A stretch of 23,929 nt of DNA from a virus. Below are positions 8,553 to 15,023 of this stretch, one piece after another (the stretch's first letter is position 1; each line of letters begins with the position of its first letter). Both the position numbers and the translations under genes were made by a program. A model generated the notes under the pieces. The model searched no databases and was not told the origin of the DNA. It worked only from the letters and a program-made list of their open reading frames with translations. Location: the IMG/VR virus record IMGVR_UViG_3300025889_000944, positions 1 through 23,929 of that record; one strand, written 5' to 3'.

Positions 8553-10348
8553 TATATTAAGTTTCTACTCCCTCTTTCATTAACAGCACTATTAATTAAT
8601 TGTGTAATAGTTCCTCTTGATCTAACTAATAATTCTTCAAAGCCAGAAGCATCTACTGTATTAATATTAAAATTAACTGTTGTTGCACTACCACCATTAC
8701 CACCTCTTGCTGATTGTTGTATCTGACCAGATTGGTTTGGTATAAATAATTCTGCACCTCTTTCGCCTACCATGTATGGTTGTCCTTTTTGTACTGAACC
8801 ACCTGATGCTCTACCACTAAAGAAACTTCCTATTGTGCTAAATATACTATTACCACCACTTAAAGCCGCTTGTTTTTGTTTTTCTTTTGTAATTAATTTT
8901 TCAATAGCAAGTTCAACTCCTTTTCTTGCAACAATTTCTATTAAAGCACTTAAAACATTTACTAATAATGATCTTGCCATATTTTTAAATGTATCTGATA
9001 ATTTTTCTCCAAATACAAATGCTCTTGCAAGACCCTCTGACATTTTTGTTATTCCATTATTAATACTTTCAGCAATAGTCATTCTTATATTTTTCATTTT
9101 ATCTTCTAATGTTTTTAAACTACCACTATTTAGTTCTCTAAATTTAGATATAGCTTTTTCTGTTGCAGTTGGTATTTTAACAGATAATTCATGTTCAAAA
9201 TCATGTATAATTTGTAAAGCTGATTCTACTGGTTCTACAAAACCATCATTAGCATCTGCACCACCTAAAATATCTTTTTGTACTTTATATGCTTCATTGT
9301 TTTGATTAATTTTTTCTGTAATTTTATCTATTTCTTTTCCTAACAATTTAAAAGTTGCAATAGATGCCGCAACAGATGCGGCAACTAATGGTATTCCAAC
9401 TCCTGATAAACTTACCATAGCCCTTAATCCAGCAACAACAGGAACAATGGCTCTAGCCATGTTTATAAACATATTAGCAATCTTTAAAGATATAATTGCT
9501 TTTAATGCTAAAAATAATTTATCTGAATGTTGAGCCATAAAGGCAATTCCTTTACCAACTTTTTCTACAACAGTTGCTAATACAGTTCCTAAAGTTACAG
9601 CAATCTTATCTAATGTTTCTTCATTCTGTCCTAATGTTTTGTCTAATGCTTTAAATTGATCTTTTAATGTTTCAAAAAAACCAGCTTCTAATAATACTTT
9701 TTTAAAGTTAAATATTTTATCTCCAATCATTGATAAAGTACCCTCAAAAGTATTTGCTAATTGATCTGTTGCTTTACCAAATCTTCCCTCTTTTCCAAAT
9801 GTTTTTTCAAATGCTTCTACTGTTGCTTCAATAGATACAGTTGCACCAGCTTGGAAACCAAGCATATTTCTAACACCTTTTTCTCTAAATAAATCTGCCG
9901 CACCTATACCAGCACTAAATGATCTCTGTATTTGTTCTGCTGTTGTTCTAAAATCTAATCCTGTAACTGCCGCAACATTACCAGTAATTTCTAACATTTG
10001 TTTTAAGTCTTTAGCATTGTCTGTAACAGTTGCTAAAATACCAGAACCTGATTGTATTTCTTCAAGAGAGAATGGAACTTTAGATGCAAACTTAACCATA
10101 TTGTCAAAGGCTTTTGCACCCTCATTTGTATCTTTAAGTAAGAATTTTAATCTAACTCTTAAATTTTCTAATTCTTTACCTGTATTAACTAAATTTCTAA
10201 TTACTAATCCAGCACCTAAACCAATAAAAGCATTTTGTAAATTAAACACAGCACCTTTAACTTTAGATAAAGCACCTTGAACATTGTTTAATGCTTGTTT
10301 GGATTTATCTCGTGCTACAATGTCTATATTAAGTCTTTGATTTGCCAT
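8552..10348 (-). CDS. Tail tape measure protein
   Basis: A 598-aa protein starting MANQRLNIDIVARDKSKQAL, with ATG overlapping the chaperone stop (TAATG). Seen: an amphipathic N-terminal half with Lys/Ala-rich helices and an early hydrophobic segment (NAFIGLGAGLVIRNLV). The middle, about 280-345, has several hydrophobic stretches (IVPVVAGLRAMVSLSG; IPLVAASVAASIATF). The C-terminus carries GGSVQKGQPYMVGERGAELF, the familiar end of many phage tape measures, followed by a Gly/Ser linker. Known: the protein fixes tail length at about 0.15 nm per residue, which gives roughly 90 nm here, a short to medium siphovirus tail. The middle hydrophobic region probably enters the host membrane at DNA injection. 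The position after the chaperone gene is diagnostic. Confidence 0.9.
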   Translation of the reverse strand: MANQRLNIDIVARDKSKQALNNVQGALSKVKGAVFNLQNAFIGLGAGLVIRNLVNTGKELENLRVRLKFLLKDTNEGAKAFDNMVKFASKVPFSLEEIQSGSGILATVTDNAKDLKQMLEITGNVAAVTGLDFRTTAEQIQRSFSAGIGAADLFREKGVRNMLGFQAGATVSIEATVEAFEKTFGKEGRFGKATDQLANTFEGTLSMIGDKIFNFKKVLLEAGFFETLKDQFKALDKTLGQNEETLDKIAVTLGTVLATVVEKVGKGIAFMAQHSDKLFLALKAIISLKIANMFINMARAIVPVVAGLRAMVSLSGVGIPLVAASVAASIATFKLLGKEIDKITEKINQNNEAYKVQKDILGGADANDGFVEPVESALQIIHDFEHELSVKIPTATEKAISKFRELNSGSLKTLEDKMKNIRMTIAESINNGITKMSEGLARAFVFGEKLSDTFKNMARSLLVNVLSALIEIVARKGVELAIEKLITKEKQKQAALSGGNSIFSTIGSFFSGRASGGSVQKGQPYMVGERGAELFIPNQSGQIQQSARGGNGGSATTVNFNINTVDASGFEELLVRSRGTITQLINSAVNERGSRNLI

Positions 10349-10877
10349 TATTTAAATTTCCTTGCTTCTGCTAATGATTGTTTTGTTTTATACTCATCTT
10401 GCTCTTTTTTCAAGTATGCTAACCAAAGATTATAATGGCTAACAGGCATATCAAGAACTTGTTGTATTGTAAGGTGTAATCTCTCTGCAACGACTAAAAG
10501 CGACCTGATGTCAGGGTCGCTATCTACTTTTTTTCGGCTTCCTCGTAATTAGTGTCTAAAAGTATTTGATTGGCAACAGTAGATATAACATTTGAGTCTG
10601 CTTTTTTTCTTAATGCAAATTTATCTTCTGGGCTAAAGGCTTTAATCATTTCTCCTTTGTCATTTTTGACTTGGAGTTTCATTATAAGCAAATCAACAAG
10701 AACAGTTAAATCTTGAAAGTTACTAGACTTCTTAAAGATAATGTTTTTTTCTTCAAGAGTTAATGGTTCTGAATAAAAGACACTTGGTTTCCCATGTTCG
10801 TCTTTCCATTGTTCCACCTCAATAGTGATAGTTTTAAGAGTTTCAAAATGAGTTTTAACTCTATCAATAACTGACAT
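10348..10877 (-). CDS. Tail assembly chaperone frameshift product (G-GT type)
   Basis: A 176-aa product that I infer is made by -1 frameshifting. Residues 1-117 come from the short chaperone frame. At A AAA AAG the ribosome slips back one base and reads GTA GAT AGC instead of the stop TAG. The extension adds 59 residues, VDSDPDIRSLLVVAERLHL... , and ends in a TAA that overlaps the tape measure ATG. The extension has the GT look (VLDMPVSHYNLWLAYL, then charged helix KKEQDEYKTK). Its frame has no good start codon or ribosome binding site of its own except an internal ATG, and it fills the only gap between the chaperone and tape measure, which supports fusion. Known: G and GT proteins chaperone the tape measure in long-tailed phages. 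Confidence 0.85.
10499..10533 (-). promoter_or_regulatory. Programmed -1 frameshift signal: slippery heptamer and hairpin
   Basis: On the minus strand the heptamer A AAA AAG lies at 10533-10527, in the chaperone frame, immediately before the zero-frame stop TAG (10526-10524). Five bases further comes an inverted repeat at 10521-10499 (AGCGACC, one bulged C, TG / CAGGTCGCT, ACAT loop) with a stem of about nine pairs, GC-rich against a very AT-rich background. A AAA AAG is the E. coli dnaX slippery sequence, and a stem-loop 5-8 bases downstream is the usual stimulator. The -1 frame stays open to the tape measure start. Confidence 0.85.
10524..10877 (-). CDS. Tail assembly chaperone, short form (gpG-like)
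   Basis: A 117-aa protein, MSVIDRVKTHFETLKTITIE..., ending EEAEKK followed at once by TAG. Seen: the N-terminal beta-rich piece (ITIEVEQWKDEHGKPSVFYS) and LTLEEKNIIFKKS match the general shape of phage tail assembly chaperones that lie between tail tube and tape measure. The stop codon sits directly after the slippery AAAAAAG, so this short form and the long frameshifted form would be made in a fixed ratio. The upstream ribosome binding site is weak; the start is the first ATG after the tail tube stop. It is not expected in the finished virion. Confidence 0.82.
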   Translation of the reverse strand: MSVIDRVKTHFETLKTITIEVEQWKDEHGKPSVFYSEPLTLEEKNIIFKKSSNFQDLTVLVDLLIMKLQVKNDKGEMIKAFSPEDKFALRKKADSNVISTVANQILLDTNYEEAEKK

Positions 10878-10886
10878 AAATTAGGA

Positions 10887-11273
10887 TTATACAGTTCCTA
10901 TTGTTAATGCACCAGTTCCTTGAAAAGTAACAGTTCTTGAAATAATTGCGTCCATTGAGTTATTTACAGACATACCAGTTACAATTCCTGTACCTGAAAA
11001 ACTTCTGTCGCCACTTGCATTACCCTCTGGGAGTAAAATAAAAGCGAGTGAAGCACCAGCTACCATATTTGTTTGTGGTGTATCAGTTTCGTCAAAGTGC
11101 ATTTCTAAAGTACCAGAGAATGAAGTTCTACCAGCAACAAAAGATTTAGTTGCATCTGTTAAAGCTGTGTCCTCTACTACATCTCCAGTTGTTTCTAGTG
11201 TAAAGCCTGTAAGTTCGCCACAAGCAGTTCCACCAACTGTTACAACTCCTTCTTTTCCGTGATGTGTTGCCAT
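10887..11273 (-). CDS. Major tail tube protein
   Basis: A 128-aa protein beginning MATHHGKEGVVTVGGTACGE. Seen: a beta-rich, Gly/Thr-rich sequence with strands LTGFTLETTGDVVEDTAL, SFSGTLEMHFDETD and SRTVTFQGTGALTIG. This is the text of small tail tube proteins of siphoviruses, with the VEDTALTD loop common in them. It is small for the family (often 140-250 aa) and lacks an added Ig-like domain. It lies between the tail terminator group and the chaperone gene, the standard place. Its ATG overlaps the end of the upstream 55-aa frame by 34 bases. High expression is expected, but no special promoter is seen. Confidence 0.85.
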   Translation of the reverse strand: MATHHGKEGVVTVGGTACGELTGFTLETTGDVVEDTALTDATKSFVAGRTSFSGTLEMHFDETDTPQTNMVAGASLAFILLPEGNASGDRSFSGTGIVTGMSVNNSMDAIISRTVTFQGTGALTIGTV

Positions 11274-11407
11274 TTTTTATCCTTTTTACTTTTAGATTGT
11301 TGTTCTTGTTTTTGTTCCTTATAACCTAAACTTAAAAAATGTTCAAGATTAGATTCATTAATAATTATCTCTGAATTATCTTTATATAATTTAATGTCTT
11401 TAGCCAT
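11240..11407 (-). CDS. Small basic protein overlapping the tail tube gene (55 aa)
   Basis: A 55-aa frame starting MAKDIKLYKDNSEIIINESN, with AGGA five bases before the ATG. The middle reads LEHFLSLGYKEQKQ, and the end is Lys/Gln-rich. Its last 34 bases overlap the tail tube start in another frame. The 'x-Y-K-D-x-x-x-I-x-I-N-E ... HFLSLGY' pattern resembles small phage proteins placed next to tail or head genes, often with 'GY' or 'GW' after a short helix; I recall the pattern but no function. It fills the otherwise empty gap 11274-11418. Coding is supported by ribosome binding site and amino acid make-up; function unknown. Confidence 0.6.
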   Translation of the reverse strand: MAKDIKLYKDNSEIIINESNLEHFLSLGYKEQKQEQQSKSKKDKKWQHITEKKEL

Positions 11408-11418
11408 AAGTCCTTTTA

Positions 11419-11631
11419 TTAGTTTTCTTCTTCTTCGTCAATATCTTCCTCATCTTCGTCAAAATTATCATCATCTAAATCTTCTTCCCAATCTTGACTA
11501 TCTTCTTCTTGGTTTTCTTTTAATTCTGCTAATAAGTCTTTTACTTCTTCACATAACATAGACTCTTTATCGTGCATTTTTTCTATTTGGTCTATTTTCT
11601 TTTCTATTCTATTTATAATTTTAGTTGTCAT
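11419..11631 (-). CDS. Small acidic coiled-coil protein (70 aa)
   Basis: I start this gene at the ATG at 11631, because GGAG lies just upstream and an earlier start would run 34 bases into the tail terminator gene. It encodes MTTKIINRIEKKIDQIEKMH..., a short charged helix, then a tail made almost only of Asp and Glu (about residues 41-70). No homolog comes to mind. Very acidic small proteins occur near tail genes as assembly factors or DNA mimics; neither can be claimed here. It lies between the tail terminator and the tail tube group. Confidence 0.65.
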   Translation of the reverse strand: MTTKIINRIEKKIDQIEKMHDKESMLCEEVKDLLAELKENQEEDSQDWEEDLDDDNFDEDEEDIDEEEEN

Positions 11632-11636
11632 ATTAT

Positions 11637-11640
11637 CTCC
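11637..11640 (-). promoter_or_regulatory. Ribosome binding site deciding the start of the acidic protein
   Basis: GGAG on the minus strand, five bases before the ATG at 11631; it begins on the last base of the tail terminator stop codon. It favours this ATG over the upstream in-frame start at 11673. Confidence 0.6.
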
Positions 11641-12080
11641 TATGGTGTTCCAGATTGATATTCGTACATACATCTGATTGTCATTCTTATTCCACCAACA
11701 GGAAATAAACTTCCCTCATCAGTTTCTACTTGTACGACTTCCGAATCAAGTGCATTACCATCTCTTGTAATATCAGTTTCTATTGCAGTTTCAATAGCTG
11801 TGATTAGTTGGTTTCTTTTAGTATCTATATTAGCTTCTGCACCTTTAACGAATCCTAATATTAAAAAATCAATCGTACCATGCCTTGTTTTAGCACCACT
11901 TCCTAATTCTGAATCATCTCTATTTTCTTCTGATGTTTGTACTATTACTGCTGGATATTGTTGCTCTGATAATTCGTCTAATAAAAAAGGTTGTCTAGTA
12001 GCTTTCTTAATTGTTATCGGACTAGATATACCAGATATTACTGTTAATAAATTAGATGCTATATTTTCTCTTACACTCAT
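11640..12080 (-). CDS. Tail terminator-like protein
   Basis: A 146-aa protein, MSVRENIASNLLTVISGISS..., whose ATG overlaps the gp10-like stop (ATGA). Seen: an N-terminal helix followed by strands typical of tail terminators (QYPAVIVQTSEEN; HGTIDFLILGFVKG; then the helix RNQLITAIETAIETDI and the C-terminal strand GGIRMTIRCMYEY). This helix-strand order resembles lambda gpU and the DUF-type 'minor tail' neighbours of HK97 gp10. Known: the terminator caps the tail tube and joins it to the head connector. The position between gp10-like and tail tube genes agrees. Confidence 0.75.
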   Translation of the reverse strand: MSVRENIASNLLTVISGISSPITIKKATRQPFLLDELSEQQYPAVIVQTSEENRDDSELGSGAKTRHGTIDFLILGFVKGAEANIDTKRNQLITAIETAIETDITRDGNALDSEVVQVETDEGSLFPVGGIRMTIRCMYEYQSGTP

Positions 12081-12556
12081 ATTCTAAACTTTCTTAATTC
12101 TTTTTCTACAAATCGGTTGAACTGTTTACTTATAATCTTTTCTGTTCTATTGTTAAAGCCAAAAAATTCTCTTTTCGGATTACCAAGAACTTGATTCCAT
12201 AATGCTTTATCTCTTTCTTCTGCTCTAGCAAAACCTATTGATATTTTATGTTTTCCTGTTTTTTTAATAGAAGAACTTGGAGTTAATGAACCCATCATAT
12301 CTCCTGTATAATGTAAATCTACTTTTGTTGGATAACCTATTTTATTAAGATGTTTTAAATAACCCTCTGAATAAGGTGCAAATGGTCTATCGTTAAAATT
12401 AATACCTTTTTTAGTTTTAGTTCTAATAATATCTAGTAATTGGAATCCAGCTTGTTTAATACCTTTATCAATTATTCTAGGTAATACAGATTGAAACTTT
12501 TTAAATTTTTTAGATACTTGTTTTGAATTAGATTTAATCTTTAAATCAACAGCCAT
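12077..12556 (-). CDS. HK97 gp10-like / virion morphogenesis neck protein
   Basis: A 159-aa basic protein beginning MAVDLKIKSNSKQVSKKFKK. Seen: an N-terminal helical region with FQLLDIIRTKTKKGINF, FAPYSEGYLKHL, then HYTGDMMGSL and, near the end, NPKREFFGFN before a basic helix. The TGDMxxSL and R-x-FFGF signatures are those of phage virion morphogenesis proteins (HK97 gp10 and Mu gpG-like families), which help join tail to head. The ATG overlaps the upstream stop (TAATG), and its stop overlaps the terminator ATG (ATGA), which suggests coupled translation at near-equal levels. Confidence 0.82.
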   Translation of the reverse strand: MAVDLKIKSNSKQVSKKFKKFQSVLPRIIDKGIKQAGFQLLDIIRTKTKKGINFNDRPFAPYSEGYLKHLNKIGYPTKVDLHYTGDMMGSLTPSSSIKKTGKHKISIGFARAEERDKALWNQVLGNPKREFFGFNNRTEKIISKQFNRFVEKELRKFRI

Positions 12557-13041
12557 TATCTAGTCAATCTTCTAAATCCATGTAAAGGCTCTCTCTCGTT
12601 AGATATGATAGTTCCATCAGCATCTACATCATATTCTACACCATCTTCTAATATCATTCTCCATTCAATATTGTACTGGCTCATATAATATTCTGCCATT
12701 CTTTCAAATCTATCTTTTTCTGTTTCTGGTCTAAATTTAGTTAATGCTGGTAAAAAGAATCTTCCAAGAAATAAATAAACACCAGCACGTTCAAACTGAT
12801 CTAAATTAACTTTTGTATTAACCATTTCTGCTGTGTTTAAAACTGTAATGTCTGTAAATATATTTGTTTTATATACAGGCCACCATTCTATTCTTAATTG
12901 TCTTAAAATATCATTAGTTGTTTGTGCAAAGAAATTAGTTGCTTCTGTTGCATTATTTGCAATACCAAAATCAAAAGCATCAGGTTGATACTTTGTTACA
13001 TCTCCAGCTACTATTACATTTGCACCAGTATAATTAGCCAT
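12556..13041 (-). CDS. Head-tail connector protein
   Basis: A 161-aa protein, MANYTGANVIVAGDVTKYQP.... Seen: a segment rich in aromatic residues (LRIEWWPVYKTNIFTDI), NLDQFERAGVYLFLGRFFLP, then ERMAEYYMSQYNIEWRMIL and a short Asp-rich beta end. I do not know a named family with certainty, but a mostly helical protein of this size between capsid and gp10-like genes is what head-tail connectors look like in other phages, and YNIEWRMI and the helix before it are often present in marine phages. A weak GGAA-like sequence lies near the ATG. Alternative: head completion protein. Confidence 0.6.
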   Translation of the reverse strand: MANYTGANVIVAGDVTKYQPDAFDFGIANNATEATNFFAQTTNDILRQLRIEWWPVYKTNIFTDITVLNTAEMVNTKVNLDQFERAGVYLFLGRFFLPALTKFRPETEKDRFERMAEYYMSQYNIEWRMILEDGVEYDVDADGTIISNEREPLHGFRRLTR

Positions 13042-13044
13042 AAT

Positions 13045-13167
13045 TTAGTTCCAAATTAAATAAACAATTAGCAAAGCTAAAGGTATTGAATACATTGGAT
13101 TATTTTTAGATTTAATCCAAACCCATTTTGACCATTTTCTAGCTTTCATTATAATTATTTGATTCAT
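13045..13167 (-). CDS. 40-aa single-membrane-segment peptide in the neck region
   Basis: A 40-aa frame that starts with an ATG sharing four bases with the stop of the upstream gene (ATGA) and ends three bases before the connector ATG. It fills the gap exactly. Seen: MNQIIIMKARKWSKWVWIKS, then a C-terminal hydrophobic stretch (YSIPLALLIVYLIW) ending with Asn. Positive charges precede the hydrophobic part, so the N-terminus would stay inside. A membrane peptide among head-tail joining genes is unusual. No homolog recognised; a holin-like or superinfection role is possible but unproven. Confidence 0.55.
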   Translation of the reverse strand: MNQIIIMKARKWSKWVWIKSKNNPMYSIPLALLIVYLIWN

Positions 13168-13397
13168 TTCTTTTTCCTTGTTTTTCTTTTCTTTTTAAGA
13201 GGTATTACTTTTGCTTCGTTTTCAAAAGTCTGATCTACTTCTTTAATATTTTCTTTTACATCATCTGAAGCAACTTTAAAACCTCTAAAATCATACATAA
13301 CTTTATTTGTTTCGTAATCTAATTCACTTCTAGTGATTGTTTTATTACCTCTGGTTAGGGTAATCATTTTCTCATTTGATAATACTAATTTAACCAT
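13164..13397 (-). CDS. Small basic-tailed protein next to the capsid gene (77 aa)
   Basis: A 77-aa protein starting MVKLVLSNEKMITLTRGNKT with AGGAG before the ATG. Seen: a short beta-rich start, YETNKVMYDFRGFKVASDD, and a very basic end from about 66 on (KKKRKTRKKK). No family recognised. It is the first gene downstream of the major capsid gene, beyond a strong hairpin. Proteins at this place are often capsid decoration or head-completion factors; a basic tail could touch DNA or the acidic capsid inside. Function is unknown. Its stop overlaps the start of the 40-aa membrane peptide. Confidence 0.7.
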   Translation of the reverse strand: MVKLVLSNEKMITLTRGNKTITRSELDYETNKVMYDFRGFKVASDDVKENIKEVDQTFENEAKVIPLKKKRKTRKKK

Positions 13398-13423
13398 TTT
13401 ATTCTCCTATTTGGTTTGATGTA

Positions 13424-13441
13424 AGGGGGATTTCTCCCCCT
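13424..13441 (-). terminator. GNRA-capped hairpin after the capsid gene
   Basis: On the minus strand the RNA reads AGGGGGA-GAAA-UCCCCCU, a perfect seven-pair stem with a GAAA tetraloop, 14 bases after the capsid stop. Very stable and GC-rich in an AT-rich genome. No U-tract follows, so a classical rho-independent terminator is not supported. A partial terminator, attenuator, or 3' protection and processing site keeping capsid mRNA abundant fits better. Confidence 0.65.
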
Positions 13442-13455
13442 CACAAAGTATCCTA

Positions 13456-14298
13456 TTATTGGATAGATGAATCGTAATGTAGTTCTACTCCGTAAGAGTC
13501 ATGGATTTCTCCGACTCCGTACACAGAAGTTGCTACAATCTCATCAGCCCGTAAACTCGCATCTCTTTGAGTTTCGATTTTAACATCTTGCATCATAGCG
13601 ATTGCTAATGCGTCTTTATGGAACGCACCACCTTTATAATCACCAGCATTACCAGTATTAGCAATATTTGAAGTTTCAAATATATTTAATCCAGCTAACT
13701 TACCAACAAAGCCTGATCTTAATGCTTCGTTAGAAGTTTCAGTATCTAAACCAGCAAAAGTATTAGTTAAGCCAGATTTTAGATCGTAAGCGATTTTAGG
13801 GTGTAGTACAACTGCACTTTCGTTAGCTGGTAATGCGTTTGCTCTTAAAGTTGAAAGAGCATTAAAGATTACAGCTGGAGAAATAGCCGCTGACCCATCT
13901 CCTGAAGTAACACTAAAGCCATCAAACAATGCAGTTAAATCTGCGTCTTGTTTTCTTGCTAGTGCTTCCCCAAATAATTTACCAATATCAGCCGCAACAT
14001 TTCTTGGTGCAGAGTTTCTTGCTAAATCAGTTAGAGTAGTCATAACACCAACTTCACTTGCTGTTATAGTAACAGAAGTAGGGTTGATTGCTGTGTTTGC
14101 TAGATCAGTTGCATCTGCTACTGCCGCCGCACTTACTTGTGCATAGACAGGAACTTCAACAGCTTTTCCACCACCAGAGATCGCATAGTTTTTAACTAGG
14201 TTTCTCATAATGGATTTTTCTGAAGCAACAAATTGTGCTTCTGCAACAATTTCAGTATATAGTTCTGATATTGTTGACGACGTTGTTTCGTTAGCCAT
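13456..14298 (-). CDS. Major capsid protein
   Basis: A 280-aa protein, MANETTSSTISELYTEIVAE..., with AGGA upstream of the ATG. Seen: an N-terminal helix, then AISGGGKAVEVPVYAQVSAA, VGVMTTLTDLARNSAP, ADIGKLFGEALARKQDADLT, NALSTLRANALPAN and the terminal beta strands (VATSVYGVGEIHDSYGVELH). This is the text of HK97-fold coat proteins with a small P-domain and an A-domain of Gly/Ala-rich turns. It is less AT-rich than its neighbours and has more GCA/GCT Ala codons, as expected for the most expressed gene. It follows the scaffold gene, and a stable hairpin follows it. No delta-domain-like propeptide or protease is seen; assembly depends on the separate scaffold. Confidence 0.9.
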   Translation of the reverse strand: MANETTSSTISELYTEIVAEAQFVASEKSIMRNLVKNYAISGGGKAVEVPVYAQVSAAAVADATDLANTAINPTSVTITASEVGVMTTLTDLARNSAPRNVAADIGKLFGEALARKQDADLTALFDGFSVTSGDGSAAISPAVIFNALSTLRANALPANESAVVLHPKIAYDLKSGLTNTFAGLDTETSNEALRSGFVGKLAGLNIFETSNIANTGNAGDYKGGAFHKDALAIAMMQDVKIETQRDASLRADEIVATSVYGVGEIHDSYGVELHYDSSIQ

Positions 14299-14316
14299 TT
14301 TATTATCCTATTAAGT

Positions 14317-15012
14317 TTATTTGTTTAAGTTAATCTCAACAGCACCTGAATCTCGTTTTGCTCTATATTCTTGATAGGCTTTACGATCTTCTGGCTTTGT
14401 TAAGTCCAAGTCCTGTAAGTTAAAGGGTTTAACAGTTTTGCCACCAATAGCACTCTGGCTTCCTGAACCAGACAATGACCCTTGACGGAAGTGTGGGTTA
14501 CTATCTAAAAACTCCTTAACACGATCTTCAATTGTAAGTAGTTCTCCATTTGAGTTATATCTTACATTAGAATTATTATCAACTACTTCTATTCTACCAT
14601 CATCATTATATTTAACTTCGTTCTTTAACAAAGCTACTACTTGCTGTGCATTGATAGATTTCTCTTTGTTAGCAATAGATAAAATAGAATTATCAACTTT
14701 TTCTTTTTTGATTTGATCTTTTACCTTTTGTAACTCCGAGTCTTTTTCAGATAATCTTTCTTGCATAATCTTCTCAATTTCAGATTTAGATTTAGCTTCT
14801 TTTAATTGCTGTTCTTTTAATAGTTCAGCTTTTTGAGATTCTTCTTCTTGAAGTTTTTTCTCATACTTATTTTTTTCAGCTTCTAGTCTTGATTTGATTA
14901 TGTTATCTAATTGTTCTTGTGTAAAAGTTTGTTGTTTTGGTGTTTCTACTTTTACTTCTTCTTTTACTTCAGTTGCAACTTCTGGTGCAACATTTTTGTT
15001 TTCTTCAGACAT
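14317..15012 (-). CDS. Capsid scaffold protein (DUF4355-like)
   Basis: A 231-aa protein rich in Glu, Lys and Gln. Seen: an acidic N-terminus, then TFTQEQLDNIIKSRLEAEK, which is the classic opening of phage minor structural GP20/DUF4355-like scaffolds. A long coiled coil runs from about 38 to 110, a middle region (NAQQVVALLKNEVKYNDDG) follows, and the C-terminus is Gly/Ser-rich with a final helix (PEDRKAYQEYRAKRDSG). Known: such proteins drive procapsid assembly and leave before DNA enters. A GGAG ribosome binding site precedes the ATG. The order portal, Mu F-like, scaffold, capsid is usual. Confidence 0.87.
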   Translation of the reverse strand: MSEENKNVAPEVATEVKEEVKVETPKQQTFTQEQLDNIIKSRLEAEKNKYEKKLQEEESQKAELLKEQQLKEAKSKSEIEKIMQERLSEKDSELQKVKDQIKKEKVDNSILSIANKEKSINAQQVVALLKNEVKYNDDGRIEVVDNNSNVRYNSNGELLTIEDRVKEFLDSNPHFRQGSLSGSGSQSAIGGKTVKPFNLQDLDLTKPEDRKAYQEYRAKRDSGAVEINLNK

Positions 15013-15023
15013 TGTTTCTCCTA

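Noticed and set aside
8772-9305. A 177-codon plus-strand open frame inside the tape measure gene
   Set aside because: It is antisense to a well-supported tape measure gene, has a low-complexity hydrophobic translation without domain, and every other gene is on the minus strand. It is a shadow of AT-rich codon use.
10499-10521. Hairpin followed by CTTTT as a rho-independent terminator
   Set aside because: It lies within the -1 reading frame, five bases after a slippery heptamer, and termination here would cut off the tape measure. A frameshift stimulator explains it better.
7190-15012. Gene transfer agent cluster
   Set aside because: The tail tip order is GTA-like, but a probable terS, a methyltransferase, multiple fibre genes, strong AT bias and separate scaffold fit a phage better.
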